A stretch of DNA of 64,000 nt from SZUA-229 sp964531165 (lineage in GTDB: Bacteria; Pseudomonadota; Gammaproteobacteria; SZUA-229). The position numbers were made by a program, and so were the translations under genes. The stretch is from positions 71,059-135,058 of the forward strand of contig CAZHEA010000001.1 of the NCBI GenBank assembly GCA_964531165.1. The letters are read 5' to 3'. Under the pieces are notes generated by a model. It was not told the DNA's origin. It saw only the letters and a program-made list of their open reading frames with translations, and did no database searches. Shown piece after piece: positions 27,258 to 36,255 of the stretch. Within the stretch, counting starts at the first letter, position 1; every line of letters starts with the position of its first letter.

Positions 27258-27389
27258 GATGACTCTTTCAAATAGACCGTGTAGAAATATACAACGCGAG
27301 ATATTACCAATCCTGGAGCAATACAGCGAGGATTTGCGCAGTTCTGTGCCTTTAACTTTTAAAAATCAGCAAAATCTTATCTGCTGAAA

Positions 27390-27418
27390 TTGCTGAAATC
27401 GCTGATCTGGTGTACTAT
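27390..27418 (+). promoter_or_regulatory. Candidate promoter of the cytochrome c4 gene
   Basis: TTGCTG at 27390-27395, TACTAT at 27413-27418, 17-base spacer. It lies about 100 bases upstream of the ATG, which is preceded by a good GGAGA ribosome-binding site. Confidence 0.5.
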
Positions 27419-27520
27419 AGCGCCACATTTTTGCCGTGGTCTATCATTTTTATCCCGTGGCAGCCCAACTTTTTCTAGCGTCACCATAAAGACGTCATAC
27501 TCGTTTGGAGAATACAACCG

Positions 27521-28126
27521 ATGAACTTTAAATCTCTGCTTGCCATATTAGGCCTACTTGGTCTGAATGCCACCACACAAGCCGCTGACCTGGCTGCCGG
27601 TGAAGCTACCGCTGGTGCTATCTGTGCGGGTTGCCATATGCCTGACGGTAATAGCGTTGTGGATATGTTTCCTAAGCTGGCAGGTCAACATGCGTCTTAT
27701 CTTGCCAAGCAGTTAAACGATTATAAGAGTGGTGCACGTGAAGATGCCACTATGACCGGCATGGCTGCAACTCTGGCGACTGACGAGGATGTCGCCAATG
27801 TATCTGCATTTTTTGCCAGCAAAACGACTACAGCCGCAACAGCAGACGATGCAAAGGTTGCACTGGGTAAAGCCATCTTCCGTGGTGGTAACACATCTTC
27901 GAAATTACCCGCCTGCATGGGTTGCCACGGTGTAAATGGTTCCGGTAACCCGGCTGCTAAATTCCCTGCATTAAAAGGGCAACATGCCACTTATACTATT
28001 GCACAGTTAACGGCTTTCCGTGACGGCAAGCGTAAGAATGACAACAATATGATGCAGAATGTAGCCAATAAAATGACCACTGCTGAAATTGAAGCCGTTG
28101 CTAACTATATTGCTCAAATGAAATAA
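27521..28126 (+). CDS. Diheme cytochrome c4
   Basis: 201 residues: a signal peptide (LLAILGLLGLNATTQAA) and two cytochrome c domains with heme-binding CAGCH (about residue 34) and CMGCH (about residue 131), each with FPKLAGQHASYLAKQL or FPALKGQHATYTIAQL downstream and Met ligands later (MTGMAA, NMMQNV). Length and internal repeat match cytochrome c4, which carries electrons in the periplasm from the bc1 complex to terminal oxidases. It is followed by its own terminator and then dsbA, an order common in this group. Confidence 0.93.
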   Translation: MNFKSLLAILGLLGLNATTQAADLAAGEATAGAICAGCHMPDGNSVVDMFPKLAGQHASYLAKQLNDYKSGAREDATMTGMAATLATDEDVANVSAFFASKTTTAATADDAKVALGKAIFRGGNTSSKLPACMGCHGVNGSGNPAAKFPALKGQHATYTIAQLTAFRDGKRKNDNNMMQNVANKMTTAEIEAVANYIAQMK

Positions 28127-28148
28127 GCTTTAATGCTTATTCCATAAA

Positions 28149-28173
28149 AGGCAGCTTCGGCTGTCTTTTTTTT
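28149..28173 (+). terminator. Terminator after cytochrome c4
   Basis: Stem AGGCAGC (28149-28155), TTCG loop, GCTGTCT (28160-28166), followed by a run of eight T. Confidence 0.85.
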
Positions 28174-28292
28174 GCCTGTGTTATTTGCGTACCGCACCTG
28201 TAAAGCTGTGGCATAATCGACAACAGATGAAATTATTCAGCACTTAAGCTGTCATAACAAAAAATTTATTATGGATTCTTCCGGGGGGAAAA

Positions 28293-28925
28293 ATGAGTTA
28301 TTTAAAAAAAATCAGTCTGTTAGGGTTAATGCTGCTATCTCTTTCACTATCGAGTTTGGCTCAGGCAGAGGATTATGAAGAAGGTAAGTCTTATTCAAAA
28401 CTGGCAAAACCTGTTGCCACTCAAAGCGGCGATAAAATCGAAATTCTGGAGTTTTTCTGGTATGGCTGCCCGCACTGCTTTAGTTTTGAGCCCACTTTAA
28501 AGAAATGGAAAAAAAATCTGCCGGCTAATGTTAAGTTTGTACGGGTTCCAGCACCATTAAACCCTCGCTGGATGGCACACACCAAAACGTACTATGCTCT
28601 GGAAATTATGGGTGAAGGCGAGAAGTATCACCATGATATTTTCACCGCGATGCACGTTAAAAAAATGAAGCTGTATTCAAAATCGGCTCTTGCTGATTAT
28701 CTTGCAACGCTGGGCGTTAATAAAGACACCTTCCTCTCAACTTTCGATTCTTTTGCCGTTGAAATGCGCGCAAAACAGGCAATGCAACTGGGTCAGCAAT
28801 ATAAAGTTAATGGTGTTCCTATGCTTGCGGTAAATGGGAAATACACTATTTCAGGCTCTCAGGCAGGTAGTTTTGCAAGTATGGTTAATATTGCTAATTA
28901 TTTAATTAAGCAGGAATCTAAATAA
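28293..28925 (+). CDS. dsbA: Thiol:disulfide interchange protein DsbA
   Basis: 210 residues with a signal peptide (LGLMLLSLSLSSLAQA). The thioredoxin fold has the DsbA active site CPHC in EFFWYGCPHCFSFEP and the cis-Pro loop VNGVPMLAVNGKY. It oxidises cysteine pairs in exported proteins, of which several with paired cysteines occur in this window. The ATG is preceded by a GGGGGG-containing site at good spacing. An extended -10-like CATAAT is present about 80 bases upstream. Confidence 0.95.
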   Translation: MSYLKKISLLGLMLLSLSLSSLAQAEDYEEGKSYSKLAKPVATQSGDKIEILEFFWYGCPHCFSFEPTLKKWKKNLPANVKFVRVPAPLNPRWMAHTKTYYALEIMGEGEKYHHDIFTAMHVKKMKLYSKSALADYLATLGVNKDTFLSTFDSFAVEMRAKQAMQLGQQYKVNGVPMLAVNGKYTISGSQAGSFASMVNIANYLIKQESK

Positions 28926-28954
28926 TTTCAGGGTAAACTTATAATAAATTATGA

Positions 28955-29037
28955 ATAGCCTGAAAATTTAGGCTATTTGCCTTGTTTAGTTGCATATTGA
29001 TGTCTATATTTAAAGGGAGCTTTTGCTCCCTTTTTTA
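28955..29037 (+). terminator. Two tandem hairpins after dsbA
   Basis: First ATAGCCT (28955-28961) with AGGCTAT (28970-28976). Then AAAGGGAGC (29012-29020) with GCTCCCTTT (29025-29033), a TTTT loop and a T-run. The second is a classic intrinsic terminator. Confidence 0.8.
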
Positions 29038-29061
29038 TTTCTCTGACAGGCTTATTCAATT

Positions 29062-30921
29062 GTGGAAACCGCTAAAACTGATATTGAACAGTGGAAACAA
29101 AAATATTATGACCAGCTCGATCGTCTGGAGAAAAAACAATCTGACTGGGAAAATCTCGAAACTACACTTAAAAAAACTATCGGCCGTCTGGGCCTGGCAG
29201 CAGAAGGTCAGCATGCGACACTCGATCGCCATATCAATGAACTACGTAATACCATAAAAAATACCATTGATCGACAAAGGCTTGAGTCTGTAGTTGATGA
29301 CATTTCGCGTACACTGGCTAAACTTGAAGATAAACAAACTGATACCAATCGTGAATCTATACATTCATTAGAACATTTGATTAAAAATATTATACTGCCA
29401 AAAAGCGCTCACAAATCACAGACTAAACTACTTAAAACATTCGCTAAGGCAGACGACACACAACGTGATGATTTAATAAAAGACTCTCTACAACTATTAA
29501 CTTCCGTCATATCTATAAATGTATCTGAGACTGATAAACCCGGTTTAATTGAGCGCCTGTTTCAATCTAATAATAAGGATAATACTTCAAACCATTCAAT
29601 AGAACCGGAAAAACCTGCTGATACTGATGAACAACAACTAAAAGTTTATAAAAGCTGTTTAATTGAACTCCTTTCCAGGCTTGATAATCCGGACTCACCA
29701 AATGGTAAAATCAGTGCCCTGAAAATGGGTGCACGGGATGCACAACAAAAAAATGAACTGGATAAACTTTCTGAGCAGCTTTCTCAAATGTTGCGTGAAC
29801 AAAGCCCCTCCCAGAACAACATTGATACTACACCTGCCACTAGTGAAATTTTAAATACTTCATCGCAGCCTTCAATTCAGGAATTATTAATTCGCCTGCT
29901 TGAACAGCTCATTATCCCTGCAGATCTTCAGGATGCAGCAAATAAGATGAAGCACCGACTAGAACATGAAAGTCAGCCTGCAAACTGGAAGTCACTATTA
30001 AAAGATGTTGCTTTGCTGATTAACTCTATTCGTAGTCGTATGCAAAAAGAAAAACATGAATTTGAAAACTTTTTGCAACAGGTCACTGATCGCTTAAAAA
30101 TGATGGATCAGTTTTTACAATCTGAATCTTCAAATATATTAGAAGCCGAAAATCAGGGTAAAGCATTTGATAAGCAGCTTGACTCTAACGTCAATGAAAT
30201 TCGTCTCGATATAAATAATGCCACTGAACTAACCAGCCTTAAAGAAAATGTAACTTCAAAGCTGGATACTATTTCCGGACATATAAAACTGTATCGTGAG
30301 TCTGAAGATATACGTTTTCAAAACTCTCAGCAACAAGTCGACACTATGGCTGAGAAAATGCAATCGCTTGAGAAAGAAACAAGCCAACTAAAAAAACTGG
30401 TCATTGAAAAAAATAAGCAGGCAATGTTTGATGCACTCACCGAAATTCCAAATCGTCTTTCTTATGAAAAAAAAGCCGCAGAAGAAATTGCCCGCTGGAA
30501 ACGTTTTTCTACTCCACTGAGTCTGGCGATATGGGATATCGATTTATTTAAAAAGGTCAATGACACCTACGGCCATAAAGCCGGTGATAAAGTTTTAAAA
30601 ACTGTAGCCCAGCTGTTGGTAAAAAGTATCCGTGAAACTGACTTTCTAGCTCGTTATGGTGGTGAAGAGTTTGTGATGCTGTTACCGGGCACTCGACAGG
30701 AAGAAACATTACGTCTGCTCAATAAGCTACGTCAACAAATTGAAAATTGTGGATTTCATTATCACGGCGAAGCCGTTAACATCACAATTTCCTGCGGTGT
30801 CTGCAGTTTTAATGATGGCGACACATTAAATCAGGTATTTGAACGTGCTGATAAAGCCCTCTATAAAGCCAAAGAAAATGGCCGTAACCAGTGTGTTGCC
30901 GCATCTTGTCTGTCTGATTAA
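29062..30921 (+). CDS. GGDEF diguanylate cyclase with long N-terminal coiled-coil region
   Basis: 619 residues from a GTG start (no ATG is available: an in-frame stop lies 16 bases upstream and the next Met is well inside). The first 450 residues are helical with coiled coils and no transmembrane segment or known sensor. The C-terminal GGDEF domain carries ALTEIPNRLSYEKKA, FKKVNDTYGHKAGDK, catalytic GGEEF at about 533-537 and the inhibitory-site RETD five residues before it. The enzyme should make cyclic-di-GMP from GTP and be subject to product inhibition. It may act against the EAL protein at 13722-17096. Confidence 0.9.
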   Translation: METAKTDIEQWKQKYYDQLDRLEKKQSDWENLETTLKKTIGRLGLAAEGQHATLDRHINELRNTIKNTIDRQRLESVVDDISRTLAKLEDKQTDTNRESIHSLEHLIKNIILPKSAHKSQTKLLKTFAKADDTQRDDLIKDSLQLLTSVISINVSETDKPGLIERLFQSNNKDNTSNHSIEPEKPADTDEQQLKVYKSCLIELLSRLDNPDSPNGKISALKMGARDAQQKNELDKLSEQLSQMLREQSPSQNNIDTTPATSEILNTSSQPSIQELLIRLLEQLIIPADLQDAANKMKHRLEHESQPANWKSLLKDVALLINSIRSRMQKEKHEFENFLQQVTDRLKMMDQFLQSESSNILEAENQGKAFDKQLDSNVNEIRLDINNATELTSLKENVTSKLDTISGHIKLYRESEDIRFQNSQQQVDTMAEKMQSLEKETSQLKKLVIEKNKQAMFDALTEIPNRLSYEKKAAEEIARWKRFSTPLSLAIWDIDLFKKVNDTYGHKAGDKVLKTVAQLLVKSIRETDFLARYGGEEFVMLLPGTRQEETLRLLNKLRQQIENCGFHYHGEAVNITISCGVCSFNDGDTLNQVFERADKALYKAKENGRNQCVAASCLSD

Positions 30922-31189
30922 CTATTTGTCGCTGTCATTCAGTTACACGGCTCTGTAGTTTTATGTTCGATTTCACATAAAGGCACTTTAGCCTAATTTA
31001 CAATTTTTTAAATTTTTTTGATATTTGATGGATTTTCAGCTCAATTTTCACATAAAACAGCTCTTTTTCGCTTTAATCTACCCATTTTCCTTACATCAAT
31101 CAGTCTAATTAATATTGCTAAATAGCACTATCTCAGCTATGTTTACACCACGAAAACCCTTGGCTATAAAAATATAAATGGAGAACAAA

Positions 31190-31777
31190 ATGAAGAAGGT
31201 TGCTTATTTAATTGCAGGTGTTGCACTGTCAGCATTCATCAGTGGCTGTAGTGACAAGAAACAAGAAGAAGTTGCAGATTGTGTATTTCCTGATGCACCT
31301 GGAACTGCAGCACCTGGTTGGGTTTGTGATGAGCCGGTTAAAGATCTGGAAGTATCTGCAGTTGGATCTGCATCTAAATCAGGAGCTGGCCATGATTTTA
31401 TGAAAACCATGGCTTCAACAGCAGCACGGGTTCAGTTAGCACAGAATATGAAAGTGCAGGTACGCAACATGGTTAAACAATATGTTGAAACCACCGGTGC
31501 GGCTGATACTGAAACCGTTGATAAAGTAATGACATCCGTCACCAAGCAAATTACTAACGAAACGCTGGTAGGCACTAAAATTTATAAAACCCGCACCAGT
31601 CCTAATGGCAATCTGTATGTGTTAGTGGGTATGGATGAAGCTAGTGTTCAGCAAGCCACCCAAAAAGCCCTTAAAACCAGCATGAAAAATGAGCGTGCAT
31701 TATGGCAGCAGTTTAAAGCTCAGAAAACTCAGGATGAATTAGCCGCTGAAATTTCTAAGATGGATGGTAATAACTAG
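31190..31777 (+). CDS. LPP20-like outer-membrane lipoprotein
   Basis: 195 residues from the ATG at 31190. This start is preferred to the in-frame ATG at 31178 because GGAG (31180-31183) sits 6 bases before it. Lipobox FISGC gives an N-terminal lipidated Cys. The mature part resembles LPP20-family lipoproteins: VSAVGSASKSGAG, TAARVQLAQNMKVQVRNMV, and VLVGMDEASVQ. Role unknown; the family is named from Helicobacter LPP20. It is followed 113 bases later by a transglutaminase-like gene on the same strand. Confidence 0.72.
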   Translation: MKKVAYLIAGVALSAFISGCSDKKQEEVADCVFPDAPGTAAPGWVCDEPVKDLEVSAVGSASKSGAGHDFMKTMASTAARVQLAQNMKVQVRNMVKQYVETTGAADTETVDKVMTSVTKQITNETLVGTKIYKTRTSPNGNLYVLVGMDEASVQQATQKALKTSMKNERALWQQFKAQKTQDELAAEISKMDGNN

Positions 31778-31890
31778 AAATACAGCTCAGGGATGAATGT
31801 TATTCTGTGAATAATTTTCGCTGGATAAGACTACACAAGGAAGTGAAATGGCTTATATTTCAATATATTTCAAGTATTTAAGGGATTATT

Positions 31891-33396
31891 ATGCAAAAGC
31901 AGACTATTCTGTTCGTTAGTCTATGTTCACTCACAGGTCTGTCTTTAAGTAGCATTGCCAACAGTCAGGCTGAGTTTCAACAGTGGATGCATCAGGAAAC
32001 AGCCAGCTTTCAGGAATATAAAGATAAGCGCGATAAAGAGTTTACAGGGTTTCTTGAAAATCAATGGAAGGAAATGCAAACCTTTCAAGGTATCGTCCGC
32101 GACGAAACACCTAAACCTACTCGAATACCAAAGGCTCCGCCTAAACCTGTCATCCAGAAAATCCAGGCCGATAATCAAAAGCCGAATTCTCAGTTACCCA
32201 CTAAAGTTACGCCGTCAGTCATAGTTAAAATTCCCGTCATTACACCTGCGCCAAAACCGGTTAAAGTCATTCCTGTAACGATTATTAAAAGTCCGAAAGG
32301 CCGTAAAATTCAGTTAAATTTCTATGGTCAGAACCTCAACTTTTATTACGACCCAAAACTTAAAGTCCGCCTACAGCGTCCGATTAATGAAAAGTCCATG
32401 AGTAAAATCTGGTCAGATATGAGTCGTGCAGATTATGATGGATTATTAAAACAAATCGATGCACAGCGCAAACCTCTTATATTAAATGACTGGGGTTATG
32501 CACTACTGACCAATGCCATCGCTCAAAAAGTTCATCCAAATAGTAAAAATGACCAGTCTGTTTTCACCTGGTATTTAATGACTAAAGCCGGCTATCAGGC
32601 ACGCATTGCGTATGATCAAAATTACGTTTATCTACTGATGCCCGCACAACAACAATTATTCGGATCACCATATTTTACGTTTGATAATACCCGTTATTAT
32701 GCTCTCAGCTTTGATGGTATAAAGCAGAGGCCCGGGCGAATTTTTACCTATAATGGCCATTATCCCGGTGCTAAAAAACAACTAGACATGAGCTTAGGCC
32801 ATGCATTTAACACCGGACGTAAGCAAAAATCACGTTATTTAAACTTTACTTATAAAGGTAAAACACACCGTATTAATGTCGGGTACGACAAAGAAACCAT
32901 ACGTTACCTTAAAACTTATCCACAAATGGATATTGGGCTTTATTTCAATTCTGATCTCAGTCAGGCTACTGCTAATCCTTTACTGTCTCAGTTAAAACCA
33001 CTGGTCGAAGGCAAATCTGAACAGGATGCCATTAATTTAATATTACGTTTTGTGCAAACAGCATTTAAATATAAAACAGATGAACAACAATTTGGTATTG
33101 AGAATTATTTATTCCCAGAAGAAACGTTACATTATCCATACTCTGATTGTGAAGACCGTGCTGTTTTCTTCGCCTGGATCGTACATAATTTGCTCGGCTT
33201 AAAGGTTATCGGGCTTGATTACCCTGGACATATTTCAGCCGCCGTATTATTCAATGAAAGGGTAAGTGGTGACTCAGTTAATTTTAACGGTAAACGCTAT
33301 GTAATGACTGACCCTACCTATATTAATGCCGATGCGGGCATGAGCATGCCTGCTTACAAAAACAAGAAACCCGGTGTGATACGTGTTTTTAATTAA
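31891..33396 (+). CDS. Secreted transglutaminase-like cysteine peptidase-fold protein
   Basis: 501 residues with a signal peptide (ILFVSLCSLTGLSLSSIA), a helical N-terminal part (QQWMHQETASFQEYKDKRDK), a Pro/Lys-rich linker with repeated KPV/PKP, and a C-terminal transglutaminase-like domain. The probable triad is Cys in YSDCEDRAVFFAW, His in YPGHISAAV and Asp in VMTDPTY. It probably acts in the periplasm or on the cell surface. It may be co-transcribed with the LPP20-like lipoprotein and could act on it or on another envelope protein. That link is inference. Confidence 0.7.
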   Translation: MQKQTILFVSLCSLTGLSLSSIANSQAEFQQWMHQETASFQEYKDKRDKEFTGFLENQWKEMQTFQGIVRDETPKPTRIPKAPPKPVIQKIQADNQKPNSQLPTKVTPSVIVKIPVITPAPKPVKVIPVTIIKSPKGRKIQLNFYGQNLNFYYDPKLKVRLQRPINEKSMSKIWSDMSRADYDGLLKQIDAQRKPLILNDWGYALLTNAIAQKVHPNSKNDQSVFTWYLMTKAGYQARIAYDQNYVYLLMPAQQQLFGSPYFTFDNTRYYALSFDGIKQRPGRIFTYNGHYPGAKKQLDMSLGHAFNTGRKQKSRYLNFTYKGKTHRINVGYDKETIRYLKTYPQMDIGLYFNSDLSQATANPLLSQLKPLVEGKSEQDAINLILRFVQTAFKYKTDEQQFGIENYLFPEETLHYPYSDCEDRAVFFAWIVHNLLGLKVIGLDYPGHISAAVLFNERVSGDSVNFNGKRYVMTDPTYINADAGMSMPAYKNKKPGVIRVFN

Positions 33397-33466
33397 TATT
33401 GAACCGGTACAATTTTACTCAACGGCACATTACCAAACCTGTCTTTTAGTTTAAATCAGCTATTAT

Positions 33467-34750
33467 TTATTCAATGAAAAACAGACTTAACTCTGGTACA
33501 TAAGTAATAATCAGCAATACAACTAACAATACAATTACAAACGGTAAACTTGCCTGATAAACTTCAGCAATTGGCTTCTTAAATCGAAAACTGGAAATAA
33601 ATAAATTAATACCCACTGGTGGTGTTAAATATCCAATCTGCATATTCGCTAAAAAAATAATCCCCAGATGCACCGGGTGTACGCCAAAGCTTGTTGCCAC
33701 TGGTAATATTAATGGAACAATAATAACCAGTGCTGAAAAAATATCCAGAATCGCACCGACAAATAGTAGGAAAATATTCAGTACTATCAGAAATTGAATT
33801 TTTGAATCTACATTTTCTTTAACAAAAGAAAATAGTCTATCAGGTATTTCCGCATCTACGAATACATTGGTTAGTGCCAGAGAAACAGCTAGAATAAGCA
33901 AAATACTACCAACCATTACCATCGATTCAAGTATCACTTCCTTTAGCTTTTTAATAGAAACTTCTTTATATATTAAAGTTTCAACTATCATAAAATAAAT
34001 TGCAACCAGTGCTGCTGCTTCAGATATAGCGAAGAAACCAGAATATATGCCTGCTACCAGAAAAAATGGCATTGGTAATTCCCATCGCATTTCCCATATT
34101 GCTGAAAATAATTTTTGTTTAGTAAAAGTTTCCGTCTTAATTTCAAACTGTCTATTCTTAATAATAGAATATATCGACAAAACAATTACCATCAAGGCTG
34201 CTGGCATTAGTCCGGCTATAAACAAATCATTAATTTCAAATTTAGTTTCCAATTCCATTTGCTGAGCAATAATGCCATATAGAATTAATGGTAATGAGGG
34301 AGCTAGTAGTAACCCAAGACTTCCAGATGCGGTAACCATACCTAAACTAAATTTTTCTGTATAGCCTGCATTCTTTAATGCCGGGTATAACAAAGCACCC
34401 AATGCGACTATTGTTACACCAGAAGCACCGGTAAAAGCGGTGAAAATAGCACTGGCAATGAATGCAAATATAACCAAGCCACCGGGAAACCAACCTACCA
34501 TAGCCTGGATTAAATTAAGCATTCTTTGGGATGTATTACTGGCACTAAGAATATAGCCGGCAAAAGTAAACATCGGAAGTGCCATTAATAACGGAGTTTC
34601 AGCAATTCTATATAACTCAATACCAATTACTTGTAGGTCTATATCGGCACTGTAAAAACCATATAATGCACCGGCAGCTATAACTGAAAACAATGGTGCA
34701 CCGAACAGAGCTAGTATAACCAGCAGCACTATTACAAAAATAGTCATCAT
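33467..34750 (-). CDS. TRAP transporter large permease DctM (TPAT-type)
   Basis: 427 residues, about twelve transmembrane helices. DctM motifs: TPLLMALPMFTFAGYILS, GASGVTIVALGALLYPALKNAGY, ASGSLGLLLAPSLPLILYG and the end motif IGYLTPPVGINLFISSF. It differs clearly from the first DctM (18337-19710), so this is a separate system. Overlaps the dctQ gene by 4 bases. The four-gene order T-P-Q-M, with a TatT-like lipoprotein, marks it as a TPR-associated TRAP transporter. Confidence 0.9.
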   Translation of the reverse strand: MMTIFVIVLLVILALFGAPLFSVIAAGALYGFYSADIDLQVIGIELYRIAETPLLMALPMFTFAGYILSASNTSQRMLNLIQAMVGWFPGGLVIFAFIASAIFTAFTGASGVTIVALGALLYPALKNAGYTEKFSLGMVTASGSLGLLLAPSLPLILYGIIAQQMELETKFEINDLFIAGLMPAALMVIVLSIYSIIKNRQFEIKTETFTKQKLFSAIWEMRWELPMPFFLVAGIYSGFFAISEAAALVAIYFMIVETLIYKEVSIKKLKEVILESMVMVGSILLILAVSLALTNVFVDAEIPDRLFSFVKENVDSKIQFLIVLNIFLLFVGAILDIFSALVIIVPLILPVATSFGVHPVHLGIIFLANMQIGYLTPPVGINLFISSFRFKKPIAEVYQASLPFVIVLLVVLLIITYVPELSLFFIE

Positions 34751-35241
34751 TTCGTTGACTGTCCAGATTCAGGTAATAATGATTGTAGAATATATCTCAA
34801 ACCCATTATAAAAAATGCAACGGGTATAATTGACTCAGTTAACCACACCGGTACTTTAGAAAATGCCATTTCATTCAGTTCATACTCACCCTGAATAAAT
34901 ATAAAACTATAATAACTTATTATTAAACAAATCACTGCAGCAAAAATAGAACCTGCTGTTTTAATTAATTTTTTATACTCTGTAGGAAAATAATGTGATA
35001 ATACATCTATGTTGATATGTTTATTTTGTCTACTTGCTACAATTGAACCTGTTAAACCTAGCCATAAAACTAAAATACTGAGAAGGCTATCACCCCAGAT
35101 TAAGCCACTATCGAAAAAGTTTCTTAACACTATCTGTATCATAGCTATTATTAAGATACTTGATAAAAAAGATATCACCAGAAAATTTTCAGATTTTTCT
35201 ATTATCTTTAATATCAACTTAATGACACTGTCTTTAGACAA
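34747..35241 (-). CDS. TRAP transporter small permease DctQ (TPAT-type)
   Basis: 164 residues with four transmembrane helices (LVISFLSSILIIAMIQIVLRNFF; LLSILVLWLGLTGSIVASRQNKHINIDVLS; AGSIFAAVICLIISYYSFIFI; SIIPVAFFIMGLRYIL). The central SRQNKHINIDVL is the DctQ pattern. It starts one base after the P gene stop and overlaps M by four bases, giving a compact operon. Confidence 0.88.
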   Translation of the reverse strand: MSKDSVIKLILKIIEKSENFLVISFLSSILIIAMIQIVLRNFFDSGLIWGDSLLSILVLWLGLTGSIVASRQNKHINIDVLSHYFPTEYKKLIKTAGSIFAAVICLIISYYSFIFIQGEYELNEMAFSKVPVWLTESIIPVAFFIMGLRYILQSLLPESGQSTK

Positions 35242-35242
35242 C

Positions 35243-36244
35243 TTATATATCCTTATTTGCCCTGAATACTTCTAATTCATGTGTCACGTTTTCTATTATT
35301 TTATTGGACATTATATTTTTATTCTTAATGGTGTCTCTAGCATCTACGCCTTTTTTTACCCAATATTCAAGCATATTATCTGCAGGTGATGAATCTTTAA
35401 GGCCCTGACTTTTTAAAGCTTCAAATGCGGATAAATTTTCTTTTCTATTTTTTGCATCAATACGGGCAAGAACTTTGTTCATTGTATCTTTTACTATTTT
35501 CTGGTCCTGTTTACTTATTTTATTAAACTGTTTTTTACTTATAATAAACGTCCCATATATATACATTAGTGGTACATTCGAATAAAAATTAACCTGCGTA
35601 TGCCATTGTAATGTGATTGCTACCACTGGTGGAATAATAACGGTATCTATTAAATTTGTTTGTAATCCTGTTAAAACATCACCTATATTTAGAGGTATTG
35701 GTGTTACACCTATCGCGTTTAAAGTTAATTCAATTTGTTTGTTACCTGATGGTGCCCATACTTTATATGAACTTAAATCACCTTTTTTATTAATATCTTT
35801 TGTTGATAATATATATGCAAAACCTGTTTCTGATATGCCAAAACTAACCATATCTCCTTCTTCTATTCCATCTTTAATGCTTGAATCAAATTTGTTTCTT
35901 ATATGATCTACTTCTTCAATGCTATTAAATAGTTTTGGTAGCGCATAAACCTGACTATCCGGGTATATAGTCGCTAATACGCCATTCGCTACAATCGCAC
36001 CTTGCAACTGATTAATACGAATTTTTTTCATCGCTATTTTTTCCGAGCCCATTACACCACCCGGATAAAATTTAAATTTTACCCTTCCCTGTGTTTGCTT
36101 TTTTATTTCTTTTGCTGCAGCTCGCATCTGCTTCATCCAGAATGTTCCATCTGGTACATCTGTAGATATTTTAAATGTTTTTGCCTGTATTGAAGGAAAA
36201 ACCATCATAAGCATTAAAAAATTTATCAGTAATGTTTTTTTCAT
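35243..36244 (-). CDS. TRAP transporter solute-binding protein DctP (TPAT-type)
   Basis: 333 residues with a signal peptide (LINFLMLMMVFPSIQA). DctP features: FKISTDVPDGTFWMKQMRAA, RVKFKFYPGGVMGSE, the conserved Arg-containing region (SYKVWAPSGNKQIE) and GLQTNLIDTVIIPP. It captures an unknown solute and hands it to QM. In Treponema TPAT systems the P protein binds the TatT trimer, which is thought to pass hydrophobic ligands. The gene lies 11 bases after the TatT-like gene. Confidence 0.88.
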   Translation of the reverse strand: MKKTLLINFLMLMMVFPSIQAKTFKISTDVPDGTFWMKQMRAAAKEIKKQTQGRVKFKFYPGGVMGSEKIAMKKIRINQLQGAIVANGVLATIYPDSQVYALPKLFNSIEEVDHIRNKFDSSIKDGIEEGDMVSFGISETGFAYILSTKDINKKGDLSSYKVWAPSGNKQIELTLNAIGVTPIPLNIGDVLTGLQTNLIDTVIIPPVVAITLQWHTQVNFYSNVPLMYIYGTFIISKKQFNKISKQDQKIVKDTMNKVLARIDAKNRKENLSAFEALKSQGLKDSSPADNMLEYWVKKGVDARDTIKNKNIMSNKIIENVTHELEVFRANKDI

Positions 36245-36255
36245 AATTTCATTTT

